14,949 nucleotides of DNA from SVQP01 sp045587385. GTDB taxonomy: Bacteria > Bacillota > Clostridia > Oscillospirales > CAG-272. Position 1 is the stretch's first letter. Each line of letters opens with the position of its first letter. Below, piece by piece: positions 1 to 6,690 of this stretch. The DNA lies in contig JAZNCE010000035.1 in the NCBI GenBank assembly GCA_045587385.1, forward strand, positions 1 through 14,949, in the 5' to 3' direction. Both the position numbers and the translations under genes were made by a program. The notes beneath the pieces were generated by a model that saw nothing but the letters and a program-made list of their open reading frames with translations, ran no database searches and had not been told where the DNA came from.

Positions 1-16
1 CACTGATCGCCCCTAC
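1..16. repeat. partial arm of palindromic dispersed repeat
   Basis: The first 16 bases are an exact reverse complement of 66-81, so 1-104 is an inverted pair of repeat arms around a 49-base AT-rich interior. The arm is cut by the window edge. The interior holds a small 6-bp inverted repeat (GGTTTT at 32-37, AAAACC at 45-50). The sequence after the arm (17-37) resembles the tail of the copy at the right edge. No coding potential is seen. Confidence 0.75.
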
Positions 17-65
17 AAGTGTCTATGCTGTGGTTTTGATAAATAAAACCCCAACAAAAACAGCC

Positions 66-104
66 GTAGGGGCGATCAGTGATCGCCCGCGCCTGCGGCA
101 ATTA
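66..104. repeat. palindromic dispersed repeat, left copy (39 nt)
   Basis: This 39-nt unit contains the perfect palindrome GGGCGATCAGTGATCGCCC (70-88; 9-bp arms around one base), followed by a GC-rich tail. Its reverse complement recurs at 14883-14921 with one mismatch, and a diverged relative lies at 10292-10316. The structure is REP/MITE-like: short, palindromic, intergenic and multicopy. It carries no gene. The family name is not known to me. Confidence 0.8.
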
Positions 105-121
105 TTCATAAAAAGCAATTA

Positions 122-148
122 AGGACTGCATCAAAACGATACAGTCCT
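122..148. terminator. hairpin between left repeat and PAP2 gene, possible terminator
   Basis: AGGACTG (122-128) pairs with CAGTCCT (142-148), and after one mismatch ATC (130-132) pairs with GAT (138-140). A run of five T follows shortly on the plus strand (152-156). On the minus strand, where the PAP2 gene ends at 206, the hairpin is followed only by a broken T tract. It could end transcription from either side. Evidence is the stem only. Confidence 0.4.
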
Positions 149-205
149 AGATTTTTGTGAAGTTCTTCGCTTATTTGTCAGCCCCATGTCGGCTCTTTTT
201 TTGCG

Positions 206-1132
206 TTATTTCTGCCCAAGCTTTTTCCAGAATTTAAAGGTGAAGGTCCAGGCGGTTGCTGCGATGACCACAAGGAAGTAGCGCACGGCGTGTGCTGCCA
301 TGTGACCGCCGAAGATGGCGTTCAGTAAAGGCTTTGCGCCTTCCTTGACCAGCATGACGATGCCAACGCCAAGGGCAAACTTGAGCAGCTGCGCCCACCA
401 CACGGCACTTGTGTCGTAGTGCGTGACCTTGTCATCCATAATGCGGAAGACAAGCATGCCGAGAATGCAACCCAGCATGGTGTATGCGTTTTTGAGTGCG
501 GAGTTGTAATTTGCCACGTTTTCCTCGGCAAACACGTCTGCAGGGAAGGGGTAAACGTACAAAAAGATCAAAAATGCCACAGTCATGGCAAGCATGCAGC
601 CCATGGTGATATAGATCACGCAGGGGAGCTTTTCATTCAGGCGCAGCAAAAGGTCAAATCCTACGATCAACACAAATGCGATCGCCATGGAGACCAGTAC
701 GTCCTGCGGGGTATGTACGCCAAGATACATGCGCGAAAGGGGCACTAAGATCACGCCCGCAATGCACAGCGCCTTGATCCATGTCCGCTTTGTGCAAACG
801 CCCAGCGAGCCCAGCATGCCAACGCTGTTTTGCGTGTGACCGCTGGGAAAGGAATACCCGCTCGCTCCCTCGCGTGCAGATTCCACAATGGGAAAATTCG
901 GATCCTTGACCCAAGGACGGGGCACTCGGAAGAGCATTTTCAAAAACTGGTTGATGATAATGCCCGTAAAGCTGACCATGAGCACCATGTAGCCATCACG
1001 CTTGTTGCAGCACCAGATCAGAAAAAGACCGAGAGCCAAGAAAAAGGTTTCTTCGCCTACCATTGTGATCGCCTGCACCAGCACGTCAAATACGGGATTG
1101 CGCATACTTTCCAAAAAATACAATACTTCCAT
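206..1132 (-). CDS. PAP2-family membrane phosphatase
   Basis: Predicted integral-membrane phosphatase of the PAP2 (phosphatidic acid phosphatase type 2) superfamily, 308 residues. The three family signature blocks are present: K65...R72-P73, the PSGH block at 96-99 and S133-R134...H140...D144, giving the phosphate-binding site and the two catalytic histidines (H99, H140). About eight hydrophobic segments cover roughly residues 20-41, 47-66, 103-114, 118-136, 145-165, 171-193, 216-232, 245-262 and 282-300. The C-terminal membrane extension beyond residue 165 goes past the minimal PAP2 core. Likely substrates are lipid phosphates or isoprenyl (undecaprenyl) pyrophosphate at the membrane face, but specificity cannot be read. 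The start at 1132 was chosen because AGAAAGG precedes it and the next in-frame ATG upstream (1171) lies upstream of the -10 box. It is divergent from the isomerase operon. Confidence 0.88.
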   Translation of the reverse strand: MEVLYFLESMRNPVFDVLVQAITMVGEETFFLALGLFLIWCCNKRDGYMVLMVSFTGIIINQFLKMLFRVPRPWVKDPNFPIVESAREGASGYSFPSGHTQNSVGMLGSLGVCTKRTWIKALCIAGVILVPLSRMYLGVHTPQDVLVSMAIAFVLIVGFDLLLRLNEKLPCVIYITMGCMLAMTVAFLIFLYVYPFPADVFAEENVANYNSALKNAYTMLGCILGMLVFRIMDDKVTHYDTSAVWWAQLLKFALGVGIVMLVKEGAKPLLNAIFGGHMAAHAVRYFLVVIAATAWTFTFKFWKKLGQK

Positions 1133-1161
1133 AGTAAAAAGCCTTTCTGTATATTGATTAG

Positions 1162-1190
1162 AGTATAGCATAAACGCAAGGGTCTGTCAA
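1162..1190 (-). promoter_or_regulatory. sigma-A promoter for PAP2 gene
   Basis: Read on the minus strand, TTGACA (1185-1190) and TATACT (1162-1167) are separated by exactly 17 bases. Transcription should begin around 1155, ahead of the ribosome site and the ATG at 1132. This fixes the start codon of the PAP2 gene. Confidence 0.8.
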
Positions 1191-1204
1191 GTAAAAATCG
1201 CGTA

Positions 1205-1219
1205 GCTTTGGTGCAAAGC
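1205..1219. promoter_or_regulatory. candidate operator between divergent promoters
   Basis: GCTTTG-GTG-CAAAGC is a perfect 6-bp inverted repeat lying between the two divergent -35 boxes (1185-1190 and 1222-1227). Its position would let one dimeric repressor or activator act on both the PAP2 gene and the isomerase operon. No regulator gene is adjacent, and the motif is short enough to be chance. Confidence 0.3.
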
Positions 1220-1221
1220 CC

Positions 1222-1250
1222 TTGACAACAGACGGTAAAGAATGTATAAT
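1222..1250 (+). promoter_or_regulatory. sigma-A promoter for isomerase/PHP operon
   Basis: TTGACA (1222-1227) and TATAAT (1245-1250) are both exact consensus hexamers with a 17-base spacer. The expected transcript start is near 1257, about 26 bases before the ATG at 1283. This is one of the strongest promoters in the window by sequence. Confidence 0.88.
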
Positions 1251-1282
1251 AAAAGCATATGAAAATATGGAGGTATAGCCCT

Positions 1283-2137
1283 ATGAAACAATTTCCTATC
1301 GGCGTAATCGTCGAATCCTTCCGTACTGATACATTGACCGCGATCAAGACCGCGGCAGATATGGGCGTGCAGGGTCTGCAGATGTACTGCACCTACGGTG
1401 AGCACGCTCCCGAAAATATGAGCGCAGCGCAAAGACGCGAGCTGCTCGATATCGTCAAGTCGCACGGTCTGTGCTTCTCTGCAATCTGCGGTGACCTTGG
1501 CATGGGATTTGGCAACCCCGAAAAGAATCCCGCTTGCATTGAAAAGTCCAAGCGTATTCTCGAGCTTGCAAAGGAGCTGGAGACCGATATCGTGACCACG
1601 CACATCGGCGTTGTACCGGAAGATCCCGCACATCCCAGATATGCCATCATGCAGGAGGCATGCGGCACTTTGGCTGCTTTTGCGGACAGCATGGGCTCTC
1701 ACTTTGCCATTGAGACCGGTCCCGAGACCAGCGCAGTGCTCAAGAAGTTCCTTGATTCTCTGGGCTCTCGCGGTGTAGCGGTCAACCTTGACCCCGCAAA
1801 CCTGGTCATGGTATCCGCTGACGACCCCGTACAGGCTGTTCATAACCTCAAGGATTATATCGTACATACCCACGCAAAGGACGGCGTGATGCTGCACCGC
1901 GGTAATCCCGAGTACATTTACGGCGTGGTACATCCCGTTCCTCAGGAATTTGCAGGCATTCAGTATTTTGAAGAAGTACCGCTCGGCACGGGTGGCGTAC
2001 ATTTCCCGACCTACCTGCAGGCGCTGGATGAGATCGGCTATACCGGCTTCTTGACCATTGAGCGTGAGTGCGGTGAAAATCCCAGAGGCGACATTCAGAC
2101 CGCGATCGATCACCTGACCGGTATTATGAATCAATAA
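1283..2137 (+). CDS. sugar phosphate isomerase/epimerase family TIM-barrel protein (first of pair)
   Basis: A 284-residue xylose-isomerase-like TIM barrel (AP endonuclease 2 / IolE-like superfamily), probably a metal-dependent isomerase or epimerase of a small sugar, inositol derivative or keto acid. Metal-ligand-like residues occur at the usual strand ends: E144 (AIETGPE), D170 (VNLDPAN), H197 (HTHAKD) and E260 (LTIEREC). No signal peptide, so cytosolic. The start at 1283 has GGAGG at 1269-1273; an in-frame ATG at 1259 lacks a ribosome site and is right at the predicted transcript start. It is first in an operon with a second, divergent member of the same fold (15 bases downstream) and a PHP-domain protein. 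The substrate cannot be assigned. Related families include hydroxypyruvate isomerase, tagatose/psicose epimerase and inosose dehydratase. Confidence 0.85.
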   Translation: MKQFPIGVIVESFRTDTLTAIKTAADMGVQGLQMYCTYGEHAPENMSAAQRRELLDIVKSHGLCFSAICGDLGMGFGNPEKNPACIEKSKRILELAKELETDIVTTHIGVVPEDPAHPRYAIMQEACGTLAAFADSMGSHFAIETGPETSAVLKKFLDSLGSRGVAVNLDPANLVMVSADDPVQAVHNLKDYIVHTHAKDGVMLHRGNPEYIYGVVHPVPQEFAGIQYFEEVPLGTGGVHFPTYLQALDEIGYTGFLTIERECGENPRGDIQTAIDHLTGIMNQ

Positions 2138-2152
2138 TAAGAGGAAACGATT

Positions 2153-3004
2153 ATGAAAATTTCCGTCAGCTCGTATTCCTACTATCAGGCGATCCGTGAT
2201 GGCAGATTGACGCTGGAGCAAACCATTGATAAAGCGCACGAAATGGGCTTTGAGGCAATCGAATTTCTCGATATGCCGGGGGCTACGCAGGCAGAGAGAA
2301 TTGCTTTTGCAAAGGAGCTTAAAAAGAGAGCAGACGCGTTGGGCATGACCATCAACGCCTATACCATCGGTGCAAATCTCTACCACGATACGGCAGAAGC
2401 AAACCAAGCCGAGGTGGACCGCATGAAGGCGCAGGTGGACGTGGCTGTGGAGCTTGGCTGCTCGGTCATGCGTCACGACGTTTGCTATTCTGTTACCAAG
2501 CAGGGCAACGGCAGAAGCTTTGGGCTGATGCTGCCCACCATTGCGGATAACGCGCGCAAGATCACCGAGTACGGTGCGCAGTGCGGCATTATCACCTGTT
2601 CTGAAAATCACGGTTATATCGCGCAGGATTCCTATCGCGTTGAGCAGCTGTTCAACGCCGTTGCACACGATAACTTCGGTCTTTTGGTTGACGTGGGTAA
2701 CTTTGTGTGTGCCGATGAAGATAACGTGACCGCAGTTTCGCGCGTTGCGCCCTATGCCGTGCACGTGCACGCCAAGGATATGTATAAGTCGAGTGAGCCC
2801 AAGCCCGGATACGGCAGAACGCGCGGTTGCAACTACTTTGCAGGAGCTGCTGTCGGTGAAGGCGATTGCAACGTACAAAAGTGCATTGAGATCATCAAGA
2901 ACACCGGCTACGACGGCTATTTTTCCATTGAATTTGAAGGCGCGGAGGATTGCTACGCAGCCATTGCAAGAGGCTACGAAAATCTCAAGCGCTTCCTGTC
3001 CTGA
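2153..3004 (+). CDS. sugar phosphate isomerase/epimerase family TIM-barrel protein (second of pair)
   Basis: A 283-residue cytosolic TIM-barrel protein of the same superfamily as the gene before it. Ligand-like residues are E151 (CSENHG), D180 (LVDVGNF), H206 (HVHAKD) and E260 (FSIEFEG), with the same order and nearly the same spacing as the upstream protein. The two share the fold and active-site layout but little continuous sequence, so they are distant paralogues rather than a recent duplication. The start has AGAGGAAA just upstream (about 2140-2147). The next gene begins five bases after the stop. Two such enzymes in one operon suggest consecutive or alternative steps on one carbon skeleton, as in inositol or rare-sugar pathways; that is inference. 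Confidence 0.85.
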   Translation: MKISVSSYSYYQAIRDGRLTLEQTIDKAHEMGFEAIEFLDMPGATQAERIAFAKELKKRADALGMTINAYTIGANLYHDTAEANQAEVDRMKAQVDVAVELGCSVMRHDVCYSVTKQGNGRSFGLMLPTIADNARKITEYGAQCGIITCSENHGYIAQDSYRVEQLFNAVAHDNFGLLVDVGNFVCADEDNVTAVSRVAPYAVHVHAKDMYKSSEPKPGYGRTRGCNYFAGAAVGEGDCNVQKCIEIIKNTGYDGYFSIEFEGAEDCYAAIARGYENLKRFLS

Positions 3005-3009
3005 GTATC

Positions 3010-3804
3010 ATGAGCAAATTTGTCATTGACCACGACCTGCATCTGCATTCGCAGCTGTCGTTATGCTCAAATGATCCCGAGCAGACCGCACAGGCTCTGC
3101 TTGATTACGGCGTGCGCGAGGGCTTGGCAGACATTTGCGTGACCGACCACTACTGGGACGAAAACGTGCCCGGTGCCAGCTCATGGTATGCGGCGCAAAA
3201 CTATGCGCACATAGCGCAGATTCTGCCGCTGCCAAAGAGTGATGCTTGCCGCATGAACTTGGGTTGCGAGATCGACATGGATCAATTCAAAACGGTCGGT
3301 ATCTCGGACAAGATGCTGGACGCATTCGAGTTTATCATCGTGCCCACCAGTCATTTGCATATGACCGGCTTTACCATTGCGCCCGAGGACATCTCGGTCG
3401 TGCGTAGGGCAGAGCTGTACCTCGCGCGTAATCACGCGCTGCTTGACATGGATCTGCCGTTTTATAAGATGGGACTTGCGCACTTTACCTGCAGCCTCAT
3501 GGAGAGAAACTGCGAGGGAAGCCGCGACGATATTCTGAATGCGATTACCGATGCAAAATACGCCGAGCTGTTTGCCCGCGTGGCAAAATCCGGCATGGGC
3601 GTGGAGCTCAACGTCAATCTTTCCGATCCGCAGAGCGCGGACACCATGCGCCCCTACCGCATTGCAAAGGCGCAGGGCTGTAAATTCTATCTCGGCTCGG
3701 ATGCGCATCACCCCAAGGGGCTTGCCGAGGCGCGCGCACGCTTCGAGGCGGTCATCGACGCGCTGGAGCTGACCGAGGATGATAAATTCAGACCGTTTGG
3801 ATAA
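3010..3804 (+). CDS. PHP-domain metal-dependent phosphoesterase
   Basis: A 264-residue PHP-domain protein (polymerase and histidinol phosphatase fold). Metal-binding motifs appear in order: D9-x-H11-x-H13 at the N terminus, TDH at 45-47, E87 (GCEID), H115/H117 (SHLHM), H158 (GLAHF) and the C-terminal SDAHH with D231 and H233. This pattern fits a trinuclear-metal phosphatase like histidinol-phosphatase (HisK-type) or a small sugar-phosphate/nucleotide phosphatase. No his gene is nearby, so histidine synthesis is not supported by context. The start at 3010 is five bases after the previous stop and puts the HxH motif at the N terminus. There is no good ribosome site, suggesting translation coupled to the upstream gene. 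It is followed by a strong terminator. Confidence 0.85.
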   Translation: MSKFVIDHDLHLHSQLSLCSNDPEQTAQALLDYGVREGLADICVTDHYWDENVPGASSWYAAQNYAHIAQILPLPKSDACRMNLGCEIDMDQFKTVGISDKMLDAFEFIIVPTSHLHMTGFTIAPEDISVVRRAELYLARNHALLDMDLPFYKMGLAHFTCSLMERNCEGSRDDILNAITDAKYAELFARVAKSGMGVELNVNLSDPQSADTMRPYRIAKAQGCKFYLGSDAHHPKGLAEARARFEAVIDALELTEDDKFRPFG

Positions 3805-3814
3805 TTTTATATGG

Positions 3815-3843
3815 AAAACGCCACCGCATCGCGGTGGCGTTTT
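3815..3843 (+). terminator. intrinsic terminator of isomerase/PHP operon
   Basis: A perfect 13-bp stem pairs 3815-3827 with 3831-3843 around a 3-base loop (ATC). The arm ends in four T that are part of the stem. It lies 10 bases after the PHP stop codon. The symmetric A and T ends mean it could also act on the opposite strand. Confidence 0.88.
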
Positions 3844-3930
3844 CGCATTGTCAGAATCAAAATAGGGAAAACGAAAAGATGCCCCCCTGCAAAAAAATCG
3901 GGATCATTTTCAAAAAAACATCCAAATCTC

Positions 3931-3959
3931 TTGACAAATACAATACTTCGTGATATGAT
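3931..3959 (+). promoter_or_regulatory. sigma-A promoter of padR operon
   Basis: TTGACA (3931-3936) and TATGAT (3954-3959) are separated by 17 bases. The transcript should start near 3966, about 18 bases before the ATG at 3984, which has a strong GGAGGGG site. Confidence 0.85.
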
Positions 3960-3965
3960 GTATTG
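3941..3965. promoter_or_regulatory. candidate PadR operator overlapping the promoter
   Basis: CAATAC (3941-3946) and GTATTG (3960-3965) form an inverted repeat with a 13-base centre. It spans the spacer and -10 box of the padR promoter. PadR-family repressors often bind such AT-rich dyads at their own promoters, so autoregulation is the natural guess. The evidence is the symmetry and position only. Confidence 0.35.
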
Positions 3966-3983
3966 CGTAAGGAGGGGTATTGT

Positions 3984-4322
3984 ATGGATATTCAACTCAA
4001 ACGTGGCATGCTGGACGTTTGCGTCCTGGCAGCCATCAAAGATGAGGATTCTTACGGATATAAGATCATCAAGGACATGGCGCCTTATATTGAGCTTTCG
4101 GAATCCACGCTTTATACCATTCTCAAAAGATTGGAAAGCGCGCAAATGCTGACTGTCCGCTCTGTTGAGCACGGTGGCAGGCTGCGCAAATATTATCACA
4201 TTACCGACAAGGGCAGGGAACGCATTGAGGAATTCAAGAGCGAGTGGCGCGAGGTCATGGCAATGTATCAATTTGTAACCAAGGAGGATAGCGGAAATGA
4301 CGAAACCGGAATTTCTCGATAA
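3984..4322 (+). CDS. PadR-family transcriptional regulator
   Basis: A 112-residue winged-helix repressor of the PadR family, short type. The recognisable blocks are the N-terminal MLDVCVLAAI helix (9-18), YGYKIIK (24-30), the recognition-helix region STLYTILKRLE (41-51) and the wing with KYYHITDKGRE (69-79). A short C-terminal helix would serve dimerisation. The start at 3984 follows GGAGGGG; the upstream in-frame ATG at 3963 lies at or before the predicted transcript start. Its 3' end overlaps the DUF1700 gene by 26 bases. It most likely represses its own operon in response to a small molecule or an envelope signal; the ligand is unknown. Confidence 0.92.
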   Translation: MDIQLKRGMLDVCVLAAIKDEDSYGYKIIKDMAPYIELSESTLYTILKRLESAQMLTVRSVEHGGRLRKYYHITDKGRERIEEFKSEWREVMAMYQFVTKEDSGNDETGISR

Positions 4323-4968
4323 GCTGCAAGCGGGGCTTTTGGGCTTGACCGAATCGGACGCACAAGAGCGATTGAATTTTTACAGCGAAATGATAGATGA
4401 CCGTATGGAAGAAGGACTTTCTGAGGAGCAGGCGGTCGCGCAGGTCGGTGACGTGCAGGTCATTGTTGCCAATATTCTTGCGGAGATCCCGCAAAATGCG
4501 CCCGTACAGGCAGATGCTGAAGTAGTCAAGCAGGTCATAGCCAAGGTTGAAAAGCCTACGCATCATCAAGCAACCCCAAAAAAAGAAGAGAAAAAGCACA
4601 TGGAAACCTGGCAGATCATTTTGCTGATCCTCGGCTTTCCGCTTTGGCTGCCGCTGCTGATCGCTGCATTTGCTGTGGTGATCTCGCTGATCGCGGTGCT
4701 TTGGAGCGTGGTCGGCACGCTGTGGGGGGCATTGTTCGGCACGCTTGCGGGCTGCGGTATCGGTGTGACGCTGCTGGGACTTGGCTGCATGATTGCGGGC
4801 AAATGGGTCGTGGGCACAGCACTGTTTGGCGCGGGGCTTGCATGTGCGGGACTTGCGGTATTTGCGTTTTACGGTTGCATTTACACCACCAAGGGCGCGG
4901 CTTGGCTGACTAAGGTGACCTTTGTGGGCATTGCCAAACTGTTTACGGGAAGGAGAGAGAAGGAATGA
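4297..4968 (+). CDS. DUF1700 (HAAS domain) membrane protein
   Basis: A 223-residue protein with a soluble N-terminal helical domain (about 1-66) typical of DUF1700/HAAS proteins: MTKPEFLDKL, ERLNFYSEMIDDRMEEG and SEEQAVAQVGD. A charged linker (about 70-102) leads to three hydrophobic stretches (about 106-140, 143-166 and 170-196) and a basic tail. The N-terminal domain is therefore probably cytoplasmic, where it could meet the PadR regulator; this pairing of PadR and DUF1700 recurs widely in Bacillota, but the biochemical role is not established. AAGGAGG at 4281-4287 sits inside the padR 3' end. Its last codons overlap the next gene by four bases (ATGA). Confidence 0.9.
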   Translation: MTKPEFLDKLQAGLLGLTESDAQERLNFYSEMIDDRMEEGLSEEQAVAQVGDVQVIVANILAEIPQNAPVQADAEVVKQVIAKVEKPTHHQATPKKEEKKHMETWQIILLILGFPLWLPLLIAAFAVVISLIAVLWSVVGTLWGALFGTLAGCGIGVTLLGLGCMIAGKWVVGTALFGAGLACAGLAVFAFYGCIYTTKGAAWLTKVTFVGIAKLFTGRREKE

Positions 4969-5921
4969 AAAAGGCTATTGTCATCAGCTTGATTGTCGCA
5001 GGTGCGTTGGTGCTGTTCGGTGCAGGACTTTTTGCGGGCGCGATGACTGCAGTCGGCTGGGATTTTTCCATTCTGAACACCTATGAGGTCGTCAACAATA
5101 CCTATGACGTTGACGAACCGTTCACCAATATATCGATTGACACCGATACGGTGGATATTCGCTTTGCCAAGTCAAGTGACGGAAAGTGCCGCGTGGCAAC
5201 CCGTGATACAAGTAATCACATCTATTCGGTAGCCGTTGAGGACGGAACGCTGCATATTCGGGTGGACTTCAAGGGACTTTTCGAGATCGGTATTGGAGTC
5301 TATGACTCCTTCGTGACAGTCTATCTGCCCGAAGATGCGTACGGTGCGCTGACCATCAAGGAGGACACGGGAGATATTGAGATCCCCGGGAACTTTTTAT
5401 TTGAAAGCATGGACATTGAGCTGGATACCGGCGACGTTGTCAGCCATGCAGACGTGACGGGAACTTGCAGGATCGAGGCAACCACGGGAGATATCAAGGT
5501 GGAGAACGCGTCGGTCGGCGCACTTGCGCTCAGAACCACTTCGGGCAAGATCACGGTAAGTGACGTTGTATGTGCAGGGAACTTCAGCGCGAACGTCCGC
5601 ACGGGCGATACTTTTTTGACAAATCTGACCTGCACGGACTTGACCTCCACGGGTACAACCGGGGAAATGAAGCTGACCAATGTGATTACGTCGGGTAAGA
5701 TTGATATCATGAGAGATACAGGCGACGTGACCTTTGAGGGCGCGGATGCCGCAAGCATCAAGGTTGAAACCTCGACCGGTGACGTGACGGGAACGCTGCT
5801 TTCCGATAAGATATTCAGGCATAAAACAAGCACCGGGCGCGTGGAGCTCCCTCCAACCACAAGCGGCGGTATCTGTGATATTACCACCAACACGGGGGAT
5901 ATGATCATTTGGATCCAATAA
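4965..5921 (+). CDS. DUF4097-family beta-strand-repeat protein
   Basis: A 318-residue protein with an N-terminal hydrophobic segment (about 5-29) that should anchor it or act as an uncleaved signal, leaving the rest outside the cytoplasm. From about residue 130 on, a TGD-type turn recurs about every 19-20 residues (starting near 135, 155, 174, 192, 213, 232, 252, 271, 290 and 310), the mark of a right-handed beta-solenoid as in DUF4097 proteins. No catalytic motif is visible. Together with PadR and DUF1700 it forms a known three-gene association, probably concerned with the envelope; the function is unproven. The start has AAGGAGAG upstream and overlaps the DUF1700 stop. Confidence 0.9.
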   Translation: MKKAIVISLIVAGALVLFGAGLFAGAMTAVGWDFSILNTYEVVNNTYDVDEPFTNISIDTDTVDIRFAKSSDGKCRVATRDTSNHIYSVAVEDGTLHIRVDFKGLFEIGIGVYDSFVTVYLPEDAYGALTIKEDTGDIEIPGNFLFESMDIELDTGDVVSHADVTGTCRIEATTGDIKVENASVGALALRTTSGKITVSDVVCAGNFSANVRTGDTFLTNLTCTDLTSTGTTGEMKLTNVITSGKIDIMRDTGDVTFEGADAASIKVETSTGDVTGTLLSDKIFRHKTSTGRVELPPTTSGGICDITTNTGDMIIWIQ

Positions 5922-5927
5922 TAGAAA

Positions 5928-5958
5928 AAGAACCTCTTTGCCCGGCAAGGAGGTTCTT
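5928..5958. terminator. shared terminator between convergent genes
   Basis: AAGAACCTC (5928-5936) pairs with GAGGTTCTT (5950-5958), extended by TTGC/GCAA (5938-5941 with 5945-5948) through a T-G wobble. On the minus strand the stem is followed by a T-rich tract, so it ends the lipase transcript well. On the plus strand the tract after the stem is poor, yet it is the only hairpin after the DUF4097 gene. Confidence 0.75.
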
Positions 5959-5983
5959 GCTATTGCTGCAGGACCGGATTCTA

Positions 5984-6592
5984 TTACAGGTCTTTTCTTA
6001 CTAACTCCCGCATTATATTTTCGCTGCGGTGTGCGTCTATGTGTGAATACCTGCCTGACTTACCGATCTCCAGCAGCTTTCCCACGTGTACATATCCAAG
6101 AGCGCTTGGTGGCAGATGCGTGACCAAGTCGTCAAGATTGCGTACCACGCAAAAATGCTCCCACCGCCGGCGCGCATCCGCATCAAGTCTGCCCCATATC
6201 ACACGCGGTGCACCGAAGCCGTAGCCTTCTATCCTTTTGCGCAGATCGGGGCGGTGATACCATACGTATTCATGGCATAAAACCGCCAAAGCACCGCCGT
6301 GCGAGTATCCCACCGTGACAACGCTCCGAATATGCGCGTCCTGTATTGCCGCTGCCACCATCGGCTGTATTACCCGCCAAACCTTGACGAAGCCGCGGTG
6401 CGCCATCCACGCGCCCCCGTGATACGGACGGGCAGGGAAGTCGAGATTGTGCCGCCAATCCTCTGCGCCGTTGGAATCCTGCAGGTATATGTACAACACG
6501 GCCCCTTTTCTCTCTACGTAATAGCTTGCCGATAGATCCGTGTGCACGTACGGCACTTCTAAGCACCGTGCGAATAGGACGCTCATTTTCAT
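5984..6592 (-). CDS. lipase class 3-like alpha/beta hydrolase
   Basis: A 202-residue alpha/beta hydrolase resembling class 3 lipases. HRGF (65-68) matches the oxyanion-hole block, VGYSHGG (94-100) is the nucleophile elbow with S97, RNLDDLVTHLPP (151-162) supplies the acid (D154 or D155), and a histidine near the end (H184 or H187) completes the triad. GYVHVG (166-171) is also typical of the family. No signal peptide or membrane segment is seen, so it should stay in the cytosol, and the natural substrate may be a small ester rather than triglyceride. It stands alone between the hairpin at 5928-5958 and the terminator of the upstream regulator gene. AGGG lies seven bases before the ATG; no clear promoter was found. 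Confidence 0.82.
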   Translation of the reverse strand: MKMSVLFARCLEVPYVHTDLSASYYVERKGAVLYIYLQDSNGAEDWRHNLDFPARPYHGGAWMAHRGFVKVWRVIQPMVAAAIQDAHIRSVVTVGYSHGGALAVLCHEYVWYHRPDLRKRIEGYGFGAPRVIWGRLDADARRRWEHFCVVRNLDDLVTHLPPSALGYVHVGKLLEIGKSGRYSHIDAHRSENIMRELVRKDL

Positions 6593-6661
6593 TGCATCAC
6601 CCTGTAGCCAGAGTATGTCATATTAGAACGCTCTGCTACAAATCGTCGTGGAGCGAAACAA

Positions 6662-6685
6662 AAACCACCGGTTGTCCGGTGGTTT
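6662..6685 (-). terminator. intrinsic terminator of DtxR-family regulator gene
   Basis: A perfect 10-bp stem (6662-6671 with 6676-6685) with a 4-base loop sits five bases beyond the regulator's stop codon. On the minus strand it runs into TTTTTGTTT. It separates the regulator from the lipase gene. Confidence 0.85.
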
Positions 6686-6690
6686 GTCGG

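Noticed and set aside
180..202. AGCC/GGCT stem with a seven-T run as a plus-strand terminator
   Set aside because: The stem is only four base pairs and no plus-strand gene is visible to its left within the window.
1133..1171. A longer PAP2 protein starting at 1171
   Set aside because: That ATG lies upstream of the -10 box, so it would not be in the transcript; the ATG at 1132 has AGAAAGG at the right distance.
3937..3949. The 13-mer AATACAATACTTC occurs both here and near 1118-1130
   Set aside because: The other copy lies at the start of the PAP2 coding sequence on the opposite strand; AT-rich 13-mers can recur by chance, and the flanks do not match.
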